Made by a program: the position numbers and the translations under genes
Shown: in pieces, positions 30,251 through 39,068 of the stretch
Position numbering within the stretch: the first letter of the stretch is position 1
How the letters are laid out: every line of letters begins with the position of its first letter
NCBI RefSeq assembly: GCF_007991175.1
Contig: NZ_BJXV01000001.1
Span: 62,001 to 126,000, forward strand
Direction of reading: 5' to 3'
Length of the DNA: 64,000 bases
From: Halovibrio variabilis
GTDB taxonomy: Bacteria; Pseudomonadota; Gammaproteobacteria; Pseudomonadales; Halomonadaceae
The notes under the pieces: generated by a model
Seen by the model: only the letters and a program-made list of their open reading frames with translations
Database searches by the model: none
Told to the model about the DNA's origin: nothing

Positions 30251-30590
30251 TTATCCCGCGCAGGAGTCCAGTGACCATCCGTCGTTGGGTATCATCTTCT
30301 GTGCCGCAACGGAAGCGATGCCGTCGTTGAAGGAGTGAGGACGCTGCTGGTTGTAGTAACCCATGAGGTAATCACTGACATCTTTTTTTGCCTCAGGTAT
30401 GTTTCGATAGCCCAATGTCGATATCCTCCCGGATTTTAGACTAAGGAACAGCCATGTCATTGGCGCGTTCTCCCAGCAGTTTCCACGTCGGCTCATACTT
30501 TGTCTTATTCGATACCGGCAGCGTCTTTGGCGGAATTTGCGGCTTGCGTACTGACTGCCCTGGCCCAGCCAACAACGCGGCGCTTGTCAA
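30251..30590 (-). pseudogene. IS3-family transposase (OrfB) C-terminal remnant
   Basis: Minus-strand frame reading QGSQYASRKFRQRRCRYRIR, QSMSRRGNCWENAPMTWLF and, near the end, YLMGYYNQQRPHSFNDGIAS, ending in a stop at 30251. These are the last blocks of IS3-family DDE transposases. Upstream, KRRVVGWA appears in a different frame, so the segment between the two blocks is deleted. The Asp of HSDQGSQY reads as Gly. The terminal inverted repeats were not found. It marks the right edge of the adhesin region. Confidence 0.8.
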
Positions 30591-30599
30591 ATTATTAAT

Positions 30600-30983
30600 T
30601 GCTGTACCGCTCTACAGCCCTCGCCGCTGGGGCTTCGATTTACATCAACCCGCTTATCTTTCATCTGTGCCATACCATCTTATTCCTCACATCAGCGGTG
30701 GCCCGACACTTCAGCGAAAGGTACTGCAGGCCCCCAAGGTTGTAAGGCTGGTAGCCTAAATCGTCGCGAGCTAATCCATACCGAATGACGAAGAGCCAAA
30801 TATTGACGCAATTTCTTTGCACAAAACCCGCCCTATCAATATTTCCTGGCAGGGACGTAGCGTGTAAAGAAAACGATGAAATAAGCCTCAACTGTCTAAA
30901 GTTTTCTGAGAAACGGCCGTTAGCATGCTTGGGAAAAGGGCTACGACCCAAGGCCTAGGACGCTCATAATCAGGGAAACCATA
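30600..30983. other. Non-coding stretch between IS3 remnant and DUF2628 gene
   Basis: About 380 bases without a supportable gene. Open frames on both strands (30454-30759 plus, 30661-30951 minus) look like chance. It is probably scarred DNA at the island edge, with the promoter of the next gene near the right end. Confidence 0.4.
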
Positions 30984-31694
30984 ATGGAAGAAACGCTTCA
31001 AACCGGTAGGGATGAACGACAGCAGGGGCTAAGCAAGGCCTGGCAACATAAGTTCGATCTGTTAGAAAAGGTAGGCGCTGACCACCAGTCGATATATCGG
31101 GCCATGGGCACGGCGGACTACAAGGCACTGGGTTTTCGCGACAAAAAGCGGATCACTTTCAATCTCTGGGCTTTTATTTTTGGGCCCCTCTACTACTTCG
31201 TCAAGAAGATGTGGGGCAAGGGGCTGCTGATCCTGGCATTCATTTGGCTACTCGCTACGGCACTCACCCTGGTAGAGGTGGCTCTTGGCTTTACTCTGCC
31301 CGATGTGGTGTTCTGGATACCTAGCTCGATCATTTGTGCTCAACTCGCCGCCCATGACTACTACCGCAAAGTGATGAAAGACGAAACGGCTTGGCCCGGC
31401 ACGCCTGATTTTTTCACTAAGTCTTTGGGGCTAATCATTGCCCCCATCGGCGCACTACTGCTGTTGTTCGGCACGTTATTCCTGACTCCAGGTTTCGGCG
31501 AGGAGATGGAGCAATACCAGCTTGAAGACGTTAGCGGTGTTTGGGTGCCGGATTATGACAATACGATGGTGCGTGTTGATTTTCGGGACCGCGATAGTGG
31601 CTACCCAACAGCCGTATTGACTCCTCTTAACCAAGGAAAGGAGACAAAATGTCCATCGATATCACGCTTTGGGTTGTGTTTGCGGCTGCAATGA
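30984..31694 (+). CDS. DUF2628 membrane protein with apparently truncated C-terminal domain
   Basis: About 236 residues. Residues of about 60-110 carry the DUF2628 pattern (NLWAFIFGPLYYFVKKMWGK followed by hydrophobic segments), with two or three further membrane segments to about 180. A soluble segment begins QLEDVSGVWVPDYDNTMVRV and looks like the start of a periplasmic domain. It breaks off within 35 residues, and the last 15 residues (CPSISRFGLCLRLQ) are read out of frame within the next gene. Function unknown. Confidence 0.7.
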   Translation: MEETLQTGRDERQQGLSKAWQHKFDLLEKVGADHQSIYRAMGTADYKALGFRDKKRITFNLWAFIFGPLYYFVKKMWGKGLLILAFIWLLATALTLVEVALGFTLPDVVFWIPSSIICAQLAAHDYYRKVMKDETAWPGTPDFFTKSLGLIIAPIGALLLLFGTLFLTPGFGEEMEQYQLEDVSGVWVPDYDNTMVRVDFRDRDSGYPTAVLTPLNQGKETKCPSISRFGLCLRLQ

Positions 31695-32392
31695 TTACGG
31701 CTATTGCTACCGGGTTAGGTGCGCTACCATTCCTGTTTGTAAAGAATTTCAGTCCTTTCTGGCTAAGTATATTCAATGCATTGGCGGCAGGGTTAATGCT
31801 AGCCGCAAGTCATAGCTTGGTTAGTGAAGGGAGCCGAGACGCCCCCTGGCTGACGCTGCTAGGTATGGCTTTAGGTCTACTGCTGGTCGTCGTATCAGAC
31901 AAATTAATTGAACGACGCGGTGCGCCGAATATAAGCGAATTAAGTGGTGCTAGTGCGCGCAAGGCGCTACTCATCTTAGGCATAATGACGATTCACTCTT
32001 TTGCTGAAGGAGTGGGAGTCGGTGTCTCCTATGGCGGTGGAGAGTCACTTGGCCTATTCATTAGTGCCGCTATTGCCATCCATAACATTCCTGAAGGGCT
32101 AGCCATCAGCTTGGTGCTGATTTCCCGTGGGATGTCGGTTTTAAAAGCCGGGGGGTGGAGTATTTTTACTAGCCTGCCACAACCATTGATGGCAGTTCCG
32201 GCATTCATGTTCGTGACTTGGTTTGCGCCTTTATTACCGATCGGCCTTGGACTGGCTGCAGGGGCCATGATGTGGATGGTGTTTGCCGAACTTATACCCG
32301 ACGCCTTCAAAGATGCTTCTCCTAATGCCGCGGCGACCACGGTGGCATTAGCGTTTTTTGCTATGTATGCATTTCAGCACGGCATACATTAA
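31649..32392 (+). CDS. ZIP-family divalent metal transporter
   Basis: Inner-membrane metal (Zn/Fe/Mn) transporter, 247 residues, about eight membrane segments. The family metal-site motifs are both present: HSFAEGVGVG in TM4 and HNIPEGLAIS in TM5. A good ribosome site (AAGGAAAGGAG) precedes the ATG. It overlaps the DUF2628 frame by 46 bases. It resembles the GufA/ZupT branch. Substrate cannot be read from sequence. Confidence 0.9.
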   Translation: MSIDITLWVVFAAAMITAIATGLGALPFLFVKNFSPFWLSIFNALAAGLMLAASHSLVSEGSRDAPWLTLLGMALGLLLVVVSDKLIERRGAPNISELSGASARKALLILGIMTIHSFAEGVGVGVSYGGGESLGLFISAAIAIHNIPEGLAISLVLISRGMSVLKAGGWSIFTSLPQPLMAVPAFMFVTWFAPLLPIGLGLAAGAMMWMVFAELIPDAFKDASPNAAATTVALAFFAMYAFQHGIH

Positions 32393-32697
32393 AATAAGCT
32401 TATAAAATATAATGCGCGTATACATCTGAGCAGCGACCAGGCAGTACCGGCTGATTTCTCGTTGGACTAACGGTAGTGCCATTACAAAGCGTTACGGGCT
32501 GAATTGAGAGAGCTACGGGAAGGCATACCAGCTCCACTTCAAAAAGTAGCGCATGACAGCCCGCCCGCTTCGCCAGATTTTAAGCGGCGTCACGCACTCA
32601 GCTACCTTATAGACGTCATACGCCGAAACCAAAGCTAGTCCTAAGCCTTATTGATAGGTATTGTTAGATTTCTAACGATATTCTAGGGAGCGGCACT
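32393..32697. other. Intergenic region with a short orphan open segment
   Basis: 305 bases between the ZIP gene and a secreted protein. From 32477 to the TAG at 32638 a plus-strand frame stays open for 53 codons (YKALRAELRELREGIPAPLQ, ending SYLIDVIRRNQS) without a start codon and with protein-like composition, so it may be the 3' end of a lost gene. Nothing else is recognisable. Confidence 0.35.
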
Positions 32698-33195
32698 ATG
32701 AAACTACTTACTGCAAGCATGGCAATTCTGTCAGGCTTATTAATTTCTGTATCCTCTATGGCACAAGAAAGGATCGGTGATTTTACACACTTCATAAACA
32801 CAGATGATTTTACGGATAAAGATACAAGTACTATTATCACCCCTAATACAGGTGGCGAAGGAGTATTAGCCTGGGGATGTAAACCCGATGGTCTAAACGT
32901 CATGATTGGCGTAGGTGGATACATGGGGGGAGATAGTGACGATGACATCATGGTCCGGTATCGCTTTGACCAGAATCAGCCCTCTGAATTTTCCTACTGG
33001 CGTCTATTTCCAGGGCAAAATGAACTCGCATATATGAGAATAAATCAAGTAGAAGAGTTCACTGATGAGGCTATGGGTGCCAACGAAGTAATCATGGAAG
33101 CGATTGATCCTCTTGATGAAGAGAGCCGTCGGTTTAAGATGAGCATGACGGGGTTGACTGAGGCCATCAATAAACTTTCATGCGTTAACAATTAA
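32698..33195 (+). CDS. Small secreted protein of unknown function
   Basis: 165 residues with an obvious signal peptide (MKLLTASMAILSGLLISVSSMAQ). The mature part is acidic, with two cysteines (AWGCKPDG and KLSCVNN) that could form a disulfide. It has a mixed pattern: VLAWGCKPDGLNVMIGVGGY, VRYRFDQNQPSEFSYWRL, then EAIDPLDEESRRFKMSMTGL. This layout recalls small periplasmic proteins such as VasI, but I cannot assign a family. An intrinsic terminator follows at 33203-33230. Confidence 0.75.
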   Translation: MKLLTASMAILSGLLISVSSMAQERIGDFTHFINTDDFTDKDTSTIITPNTGGEGVLAWGCKPDGLNVMIGVGGYMGGDSDDDIMVRYRFDQNQPSEFSYWRLFPGQNELAYMRINQVEEFTDEAMGANEVIMEAIDPLDEESRRFKMSMTGLTEAINKLSCVNN

Positions 33196-33202
33196 CTAAG
33201 CC

Positions 33203-33230
33203 AAAGACCCGCCAATGAGCGGGTCTTTTA
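33203..33230 (+). terminator. Intrinsic terminator after secreted-protein gene
   Basis: Stem AAAGACCCGC / GCGGGTCTTT around CAATGA, followed by a short T-run. Confidence 0.9.
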
Positions 33231-33484
33231 TGCCTGCAGCCTAGTATCATAAAACCACTTTTTATAGGGCGCTTGCAGCGGCTAGAACTGTTTTCTCGCT
33301 CCACTGCCCTGACCTTAGAACTCCTCAAATCGCATCATAAAGCCTATTAAGTAACTTCCCATAAATTTTCTTATATACCTAGCATGGGTGGCTTAAGCGA
33401 GCTGGGCTCAAAAGGTGGCGGTCCTGGCAATGGGCACGTTTTGCTCAGTGCAACCGCTAGGATTAGCGCATTCCTACTGGGTTA

Positions 33485-33535
33485 TTGCCTAATCCTACAA
33501 AAAGCTCATTCTTGGAGCATGGCTTGCCTAATCCT
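33485..33535 (+). promoter_or_regulatory. Two direct copies of TTGCCTAATCCT upstream of the AraC regulator gene
   Basis: TTGCCTAATCCT occurs at 33485-33496 and 33524-33535, with 39 bases between starts, about four helical turns, the typical layout of AraC-family half-sites. The second copy lies just before a TATAAT-like element and 35 bases before the gene start. A third copy is at 35291-35302. The surrounding gap (33231-33569) holds no gene. Confidence 0.55.
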
Positions 33536-33569
33536 GTATATAATGTGTACACGTTTTTGGAGGTCAGTC

Positions 33570-34541
33570 ATGAATAACGTCACCCATCCTAATTTCACGC
33601 CCGATGCTGCTCATTTACCTGCCGCCCCCATGTGCCGACAGCTTGCCGATTTGGTTTCGGCTAGAATGAGCAAAGAGGGCGTGTATGAAACCGATATTCC
33701 TGGCTTGAACCTGTGTCGCGTAAATGCGCCTACTAGTTGCATGTCGTCAGTCTACGAGCCGTCGATCTGCGTCATCGCCCAGGGGCGCGAGACTGTCCAG
33801 CTAGGGGATCGGGAAATTGTTTATGGCGCTCTCAGCTATATGGTTTCTAGCGTCGACCTGCCGGTTAACAAGTTTGTGTTAGACCCCACGCCGGAGAATC
33901 CCTTTCTAGCAGTCAAACTCAATATCGACCCCACCGATGTCGCCGAAATGGTGCTGCAGTTGGGCGAAACCGCTCATCCTAGCGAACCCTCTGACTCGCC
34001 TTATTCAGCTTGCGGTCTATGTGTCGCCCAGGTCGACTTGGGGATTCTGGATGCGATGACCCGCTTAGTTCGATTGCTCGACTCGCCTGCCGACGCCCGC
34101 ATTCTGGCGCCGTTGATTCAACGCGAAATCATTTACCGCGTACTGGTTGGCGAGATGGGCTCACGAATGCGCGAGTTCGTCTCCGTTGACAGCCAGTCAA
34201 ACCGCATTTTCCAAGTGATTTCGGTCCTCAAGGACCGCTTTGCCGAACCGCTGCGGGTGCGGCAGTTGGCGGAAGATGTGAATATGAGCGAATCTGCGTT
34301 GTATCACAGCTTCAAGCAGGTCACGTGCATGTCGCCGTTGCAATTCCAGAAGAAACTGCGGCTGCACGAGGCGCGCTTATTGATGCTCCGAGAGGGGCTT
34401 GAGGCCGCCACGGCCAGCTACCGGGTCGGTTATGAAAGCCCCTCACAGTTCAGCCGTGAATACAGCCGCATGTTTGGCGCATCCCCGCGGGCTGATGTGG
34501 GTAAGTTGCGCGGCGAAACACGCATGAGCGTGCCAGCCTAG
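33570..34541 (+). CDS. AraC-family transcriptional regulator (AraC_N type)
   Basis: 323 residues. The N-terminal AraC_N/cupin-like domain (LCRVNAPTSCMSSVYEPSIC, VIAQGRETVQLGD) is followed by two helix-turn-helix motifs at about 225-320 (VRQLAEDVNMSESALYHSFK and SYRVGYESPSQFSREYSRMF). The start at 33570 is fixed by GGAGG 7 bases upstream; the longer open frame from 33384 includes the promoter. Relatives often regulate adjacent oxidoreductase genes, but none is adjacent here. The repeated upstream motif suggests autoregulation. Confidence 0.9.
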   Translation: MNNVTHPNFTPDAAHLPAAPMCRQLADLVSARMSKEGVYETDIPGLNLCRVNAPTSCMSSVYEPSICVIAQGRETVQLGDREIVYGALSYMVSSVDLPVNKFVLDPTPENPFLAVKLNIDPTDVAEMVLQLGETAHPSEPSDSPYSACGLCVAQVDLGILDAMTRLVRLLDSPADARILAPLIQREIIYRVLVGEMGSRMREFVSVDSQSNRIFQVISVLKDRFAEPLRVRQLAEDVNMSESALYHSFKQVTCMSPLQFQKKLRLHEARLLMLREGLEAATASYRVGYESPSQFSREYSRMFGASPRADVGKLRGETRMSVPA

Positions 34542-34663
34542 GCGTGTATTCTCAGGCAAACAGCTAGCCAGGTGGATATCTACTCCAAGCGGCGCTTGCC
34601 CATTCAGGTGTAACTAAACCCAGCCGCTTGGTCAGCTATGTCGGTCTGTTGTCCATAGACGCA

Positions 34664-34691
34664 AACGGGCCACCCGATGGGGTGGCCCGTT
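34664..34691 (-). terminator. Hairpin between convergent genes
   Basis: Stem AACGGGCCACCC / GGGTGGCCCGTT with a GATG loop. It lies between the AraC gene (plus) and a small secreted-protein gene (minus), and is likely a bidirectional terminator. The U-tract is weak on both strands. Confidence 0.7.
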
Positions 34692-34742
34692 ATGGTTGCG
34701 CCGTTCTAGTGACTATACAGGCGCGCTATGCTGGCACTGGAA

Positions 34743-35099
34743 TTAACCGCGTGTGCCTACTGTCGGGTTGCCGGTACCGGTACCAATATGATCGGACTGG
34801 TCAACCTGTTGAGAGGTGATCTGGCGACCTTCAACCTCAACGCGTTCACGATGAATGCCTTCCCGTGTGCCGCCTAGTGCCGGGCTGCCAGCCTCGAAAG
34901 TAGTGCGGTAGGAGTGGTGACCTTGGTACTGTACGGCTTGGCCATCTTCCGCCTGAGCGTGGTACACATGGTTACCTTCGGTGGTGCCGCCAATGTTGAC
35001 CAGCGCATGGTCTGTGTCTGCAGCGGTGGCTTGGGCGGCCATGCCCAGTACAAGGGCGCTAGCGGTAATGGTTTGCGTAATGATAGTGGCGTACTTCAT
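34743..35099 (-). CDS. Small secreted hydrophilic protein of unknown function
   Basis: 118 residues with a signal peptide (MKYATIITQTITASALVLGM, cut after ATA). The mature part is rich in His, Gln, Gly and Thr (VYHAQAEDGQAVQYQGHHSY), with the GGTTEGNH and GGTREGIH near-repeats about 30 residues apart. GAGGAA precedes the ATG. No cysteine is present. I do not recognise a family. The promoter region carries the TTGCCTAATCCTGTA motif shared with the nearby AraC gene, so it is a candidate target of that regulator. Confidence 0.7.
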   Translation of the reverse strand: MKYATIITQTITASALVLGMAAQATAADTDHALVNIGGTTEGNHVYHAQAEDGQAVQYQGHHSYRTTFEAGSPALGGTREGIHRERVEVEGRQITSQQVDQSDHIGTGTGNPTVGTRG

Positions 35100-35594
35100 G
35101 AAATTAATTCCTCTCGTTAAATGACATATCCGCGTGACCTGGGAAGTTTGATCTATATGCCCGTTCGCGTTGTTCCAATGGAATGTGTCGCGATAGGCGC
35201 CCAGTTTGCGGCATGTTTTGGCCGTTACGACCGTGAGAGAAATGATAGAGGGGTATGTGTACGACTAATAGACGTATTTCTCGCTGAAGATTGCCTAATC
35301 CTGTAAATTTAGTGTTCTGATGCAATTATTCGAGATATCTCTCTGCTTTTCATAGTTTGTATAGATGATTGTGATAGCGAAGGGTTATAAAAGTCGAGCT
35401 TTTTCTCAATCGTATGCCATAGCGAAAGCGGATTTCTCGCAGCACTCAGCTAACACCGCACATGGACCGCAATGCGGCCAAAGACCATTAACGACGGGCG
35501 ACTTGTTAACCAATTTCCAGGCTTCGGCGGGTAGTGCGGATGATCGCCGCGTCAGCCTAGATCCTCGCGTAGGCGTTATATGCGGAACGCCTAC
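35100..35594. other. Intergenic region with the third TTGCCTAATCCT motif
   Basis: About 500 bases with no supportable gene. TTGCCTAATCCTGTA at 35291-35305 repeats the motif in front of the AraC gene (identical over 15 bases to the copy at 33524). It lies about 190 bases upstream of the secreted-protein gene at 35099. A 77-codon open frame at 35365-35598 looks like chance. Confidence 0.45.
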
Positions 35595-37292
35595 TTAAAA
35601 TGCTTCCCATTCCAACGCCGCTGCTTTGCCGCTAGTCAGCTTTCGACTGGCTGACTGAGTCTGCTTGGCAGCAGCCATTGGCGTAATGCTAGCTGCAAGT
35701 TGCCCGATAGGCAGACTGCTACGACGCTCTCCATCCGCCAGCTTGAAGGTAGCCACCGCCGATTCAAGGTGCGCTGCTTGCTCTTCAAGGGAAGCGGCGG
35801 CCGTAGCCGCTTCCTGAACAAGCGCGGCGTTCTGCTGAGTGACTTCATCCATCTGGGCGACGGCTTGATTAACCTGCTCAATCCCATCACTTTGCTCTGC
35901 AGAAGCCGCGGAGATTTCATCCATGATATCGGCAACCCGCTTCACTGAGGCCATGATCTCATTCATGGTCTTACCGGCGCCTTCCACTAAATTCGAGCCC
36001 TGTTGAACCTGGTCTGCTGATGTCACTATCAATGTCCGGATCTCCTTGGCGGCCTCGGCGCTGCGGCTTGCCAGGTTGCGTACTTCCGTTGCCACAACCG
36101 CGAAACCGCGTCCTTGCTCACCCGCCCGAGCAGCCTCAACAGAGGCATTCAGCGCCAGAATATTGGTCTGAAAGGCAATCGAGTCGATCACGCCAATGAT
36201 GTCGCTAATTTTCTTAGAGCTTTCCGCTATACCATGCATCGTCACAACAACTTGGTCCACGGCGTCACCACCGCGCGCTGCCGTGGCAGAGGCATCCCCT
36301 GCCAGGGTGCTTCCCTGACGCGCATTATCTGAGTTTTGTTTCACCGTTGCAGTGAGCTGTTCCATGCTGGCAGCCGTCTCTTGCAGTGACGCTGCCTGCT
36401 GTTCCGTGCGCGAGGAAAGGTCGGCGTTACCACTGGAAATTTCACGCGCCCCGATATGAATCGAGCCGCTGCTATCGCGCACGGTTGAGACGGTTTGATA
36501 AAGCCCCGATTGCATATGCTGCATGGCGGCGAACAGTTGGCCAATTTCATTTCGCCCGCGCTCAGCGATTTTATGCGATAAGTCACCTTTGGCAATGCGC
36601 TCAAAATGCTGCACGGCGTCATAAAGGGGGTGAATGACAACCCGCATCATGCCTGTGCGAACCACGATGATGCTGATAATAACCAAGAGCAGCGCAGCCA
36701 GACCCACATAACCAGACGTTGCCATGGTCGCTTGGTAATGGGCCATTAATGCCTGGCCACGTGTGCTGGCATAGTCGATGAAGGCTTCATTTGCCTGCAT
36801 ATAGGCCAAGTTGAGCTGGTCTCCCTCGTGTTTGGCCGCCCGAAAAGCGCTTTCATTGTTGCGCGTCAGTGCCGCGTATTGGGGTTCCAATCCTCTCGAC
36901 ACTAGTTGCGCGAAAGCGGCTTCAATGGCGTCTGCATAAGGCTTTCCTTGCGCCGACTTCGGTACCGCCGCAAAGGCATCAAAACGCTGTTGTGCTGTTT
37001 GCAACGTTTGATTCGCCTTTGCTAGATGAGCCTCTGCCAGTGCCGCGTCACCTTCGTTCAAAGCGTCGAGATGATTGAGAAAAAACAGTTGGGTGTCAGC
37101 AATATTAACTTGCGCACGGTTAAGCATGCTTAACTGCTGAACATTAATGCGATTAAGCTCATCTATCGAACTGGCACCCTGTGAGCTGGAATGGTAACCC
37201 AGCGCAGCGACAAGCATGATCAGGGCTGCGAATAAACCCAGAACAACCGTTAAGCCTGTCTTAACCGTTATATTTTTCAATAAGTTAGTCAT
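35595..37292 (-). CDS. Methyl-accepting chemotaxis protein, Tar/Tsr-like
   Basis: Inner-membrane chemoreceptor, 565 residues. TM1 is at about 10-32, a helical periplasmic four-helix-bundle-type domain at about 35-190, TM2 at about 192-212, then HAMP ([20 protein letters not shown]) and the signalling domain with [35 protein letters not shown]. The C-terminus is EWEAF, the same CheR/CheB tether pentapeptide as the other receptor in this window. A FliA-like promoter lies 108-134 bases upstream. Confidence 0.94.
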   Translation of the reverse strand: MTNLLKNITVKTGLTVVLGLFAALIMLVAALGYHSSSQGASSIDELNRINVQQLSMLNRAQVNIADTQLFFLNHLDALNEGDAALAEAHLAKANQTLQTAQQRFDAFAAVPKSAQGKPYADAIEAAFAQLVSRGLEPQYAALTRNNESAFRAAKHEGDQLNLAYMQANEAFIDYASTRGQALMAHYQATMATSGYVGLAALLLVIISIIVVRTGMMRVVIHPLYDAVQHFERIAKGDLSHKIAERGRNEIGQLFAAMQHMQSGLYQTVSTVRDSSGSIHIGAREISSGNADLSSRTEQQAASLQETAASMEQLTATVKQNSDNARQGSTLAGDASATAARGGDAVDQVVVTMHGIAESSKKISDIIGVIDSIAFQTNILALNASVEAARAGEQGRGFAVVATEVRNLASRSAEAAKEIRTLIVTSADQVQQGSNLVEGAGKTMNEIMASVKRVADIMDEISAASAEQSDGIEQVNQAVAQMDEVTQQNAALVQEAATAAASLEEQAAHLESAVATFKLADGERRSSLPIGQLAASITPMAAAKQTQSASRKLTSGKAAALEWEAF

Positions 37293-37689
37293 TTTTATAC
37301 TCTTGAATAGGGGGCGATCGGCCTTAAGTTTATCCAGTGATAAGTAAACGCTACGCTATTAAAAGCATGTTTAATGCAGTTTTTAGCTAAGCTAGAAAAG
37401 TATCGGCATTGGCAGGGCAATGTTTAGGGAGTCAAAGCAATAATTTTAACTTATTGATTATAATGGTTTTTAGCGTTATTAATAAATCAGGTTATTTTAA
37501 ATAAACCGGTCGCTTATCTTTCCGACCCGATGGTGCGTTAAGAGGGTGCCGTTAACGATAGTCTTTAAAACTCAAAGAGTTATTATTAAAGTGTTAAATA
37601 TAAATAACTAAGAGAGTGAGCCATCGTTCTAATGGCGTCGTTGAACTGCCTCGCTGTCTGGGCGTGCTCAACTCACTTATTGCTTAAAT
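37293..37689. other. AT-rich intergenic region
   Basis: About 400 bases, markedly AT-rich. Apart from the sigma-28-like promoter at 37400-37426 I see nothing recognisable. It separates two minus-strand genes. Confidence 0.5.
37400..37426 (-). promoter_or_regulatory. Sigma-28 (FliA)-like promoter of the second chemoreceptor
   Basis: On the minus strand: TAAACATT, an 11-base spacer, GCCGATAC. The -10 half matches the consensus at seven of eight positions, the -35 half at six of eight, with exact spacing. Confidence 0.7.
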
Positions 37690-38484
37690 TTAGGTGTCTA
37701 TCTCGGCCGTGCGCCATTCTCGACCGCTGAAGGTGTCTTGGGTGGTGGTCGCGTCAATAAGGGTGGCAATTCTCGCACCCACGGTATCGGCGCTAAATGC
37801 CTGACCAGTGTCTAACTGTGCCTGCAGGTAGTCAGCATGCGGTAATTTCATCGCCCGAGCGGTGCGAATGTGCCGGCGAAGCCCCGGTGTATCCACCACG
37901 CCTGGCTGCATTAGCGCGATCTCGGCAGGCTGCGACGCCAATTCTTCACGAAGCTGTTCGAACAGGCGTCGCATAGCCATCTTGCTGACGCCATAGCTAC
38001 CGGTACCGGGTTGAACGTGCCTATCAATACCCGCACCGACCAATACAATCCGGCAGGGCGCAGGCAGCGGTGTCATACAAGGCAGCAGCGTATTAATGAG
38101 GGCGAGGGGGGCGACGGCGTTGAGCTGAAGGGCGTCGCTCAGGTCATCGGGGTGCCAGTCGGCAATGCTTGCGGCGGGCATGCCAGTGCCCGCGCAGTGA
38201 ATAATCGCGCCCACCGGTGACGTCCCCAGGGCGGTTGTTAGCCGGGTCATTACATCGTGACGCTGGTGCGGGTCGCTAAGGTCTCCCGGCAGGGCGTGAA
38301 AGTTGCCCCGCGGGTAGTGCTGTTGCAAGGTTTCTAGGCATGCCAGCAGCGGCGCTTCACGACGCGCCAGCAAATACAGGGTGTGGCCGCGATACGCTAA
38401 CTGTTGTGCCAGTGCCCAACCGATACCGCTGCTCGCGCCGGTGATAACGGAAGTACTGTGTGGCAAGGGGAGTTCGGCGCGCAT
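37690..38484 (-). CDS. Short-chain dehydrogenase/reductase (SDR)
   Basis: Cytoplasmic NAD(P)-dependent oxidoreductase, 264 residues, classical SDR length. The Rossmann dinucleotide motif is TGASSGIGWALAQQL at about 15-29, with Arg in LLARREAPL suggesting NADP preference. The catalytic YGVSK (Tyr-x3-Lys) lies near 164, with IVLVGAG holding the preceding strand. The usual catalytic Ser appears replaced by a Gly-rich VGAGIDRH segment, so activity is uncertain. The substrate is unknown. The next gene downstream belongs to an unrelated group. Confidence 0.88.
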   Translation of the reverse strand: MRAELPLPHSTSVITGASSGIGWALAQQLAYRGHTLYLLARREAPLLACLETLQQHYPRGNFHALPGDLSDPHQRHDVMTRLTTALGTSPVGAIIHCAGTGMPAASIADWHPDDLSDALQLNAVAPLALINTLLPCMTPLPAPCRIVLVGAGIDRHVQPGTGSYGVSKMAMRRLFEQLREELASQPAEIALMQPGVVDTPGLRRHIRTARAMKLPHADYLQAQLDTGQAFSADTVGARIATLIDATTTQDTFSGREWRTAEIDT

Positions 38485-38549
38485 AATCGTCTCGTAATGA
38501 TAATGTCTGGATCTATAGGCTGTTAATGACCAGCGATACTATTTGAGCC

Positions 38550-38948
38550 TCACACAAAGCGTGCTAACACGTAGGCATTAATGCCGATATGGATAAGCCC
38601 GATGACGACGGAAAGGCCATGCAGTGTCTTGAACCGGCTTTTCTGGCCTTCATCCGTTGCGCGGTTAATGGCTGGCATCAGCCCTTGGCGGGTGGGAATG
38701 ACCGTCAGCGCAATCGCTGCCATCAGCAGTGAAGAAACGCGGTCAAGCGGCCACAGTAGCAAGGCTGCCACCGCAGCCACCACCAGAACAAATAGATAAA
38801 AATGAGGGAAGGCGCGCCGGATTGAGGCGCGGGCTACATCGCTGGGCAATGTCGATAGCAAAAAGGCCGCAAAGCCGAACGAATAGAGCACCATGCCCCC
38901 GAACAGCAACGCAGCAAACCACTGGGCCAAAACAGTCAGCATTGGCAT
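38550..38948 (-). CDS. DUF4149 family small membrane protein
   Basis: 132 residues, four hydrophobic segments. The pattern GGMVLYSFGFAAFLLSTLP, RRAFPHFYLFVLVVAAVAALLLWPLD, then a cytoplasmic-type loop MPAINRATDEGQ and KSRFKTLHGLSVVIGLIHI, is that of the DUF4149 family. Function unknown. The His in KTLHGLSV is conserved in this family. It is a single gene with divergent neighbours. Confidence 0.8.
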   Translation of the reverse strand: MPMLTVLAQWFAALLFGGMVLYSFGFAAFLLSTLPSDVARASIRRAFPHFYLFVLVVAAVAALLLWPLDRVSSLLMAAIALTVIPTRQGLMPAINRATDEGQKSRFKTLHGLSVVIGLIHIGINAYVLARFV

Positions 38949-39068
38949 TTCCTCTTGATGTGAACAGTATGGGCAACGGCAAATAGGCTATGCGCTGTAT
39001 AAGTAATGTATAAAAAATTCCGGGCGCAGTCTATCAGCCGTTTAAACGATCACAACAGCGTCGAGAAT

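Noticed and set aside
30454..30759. 101-codon plus-strand frame antisense to the IS3 remnant
   Set aside because: The minus strand carries clear IS3 transposase blocks; the plus frame has no family resemblance.
35365..35598. 77-codon frame next to the second chemoreceptor
   Set aside because: It has no ribosome site or family match and ends inside the convergent receptor stop region.
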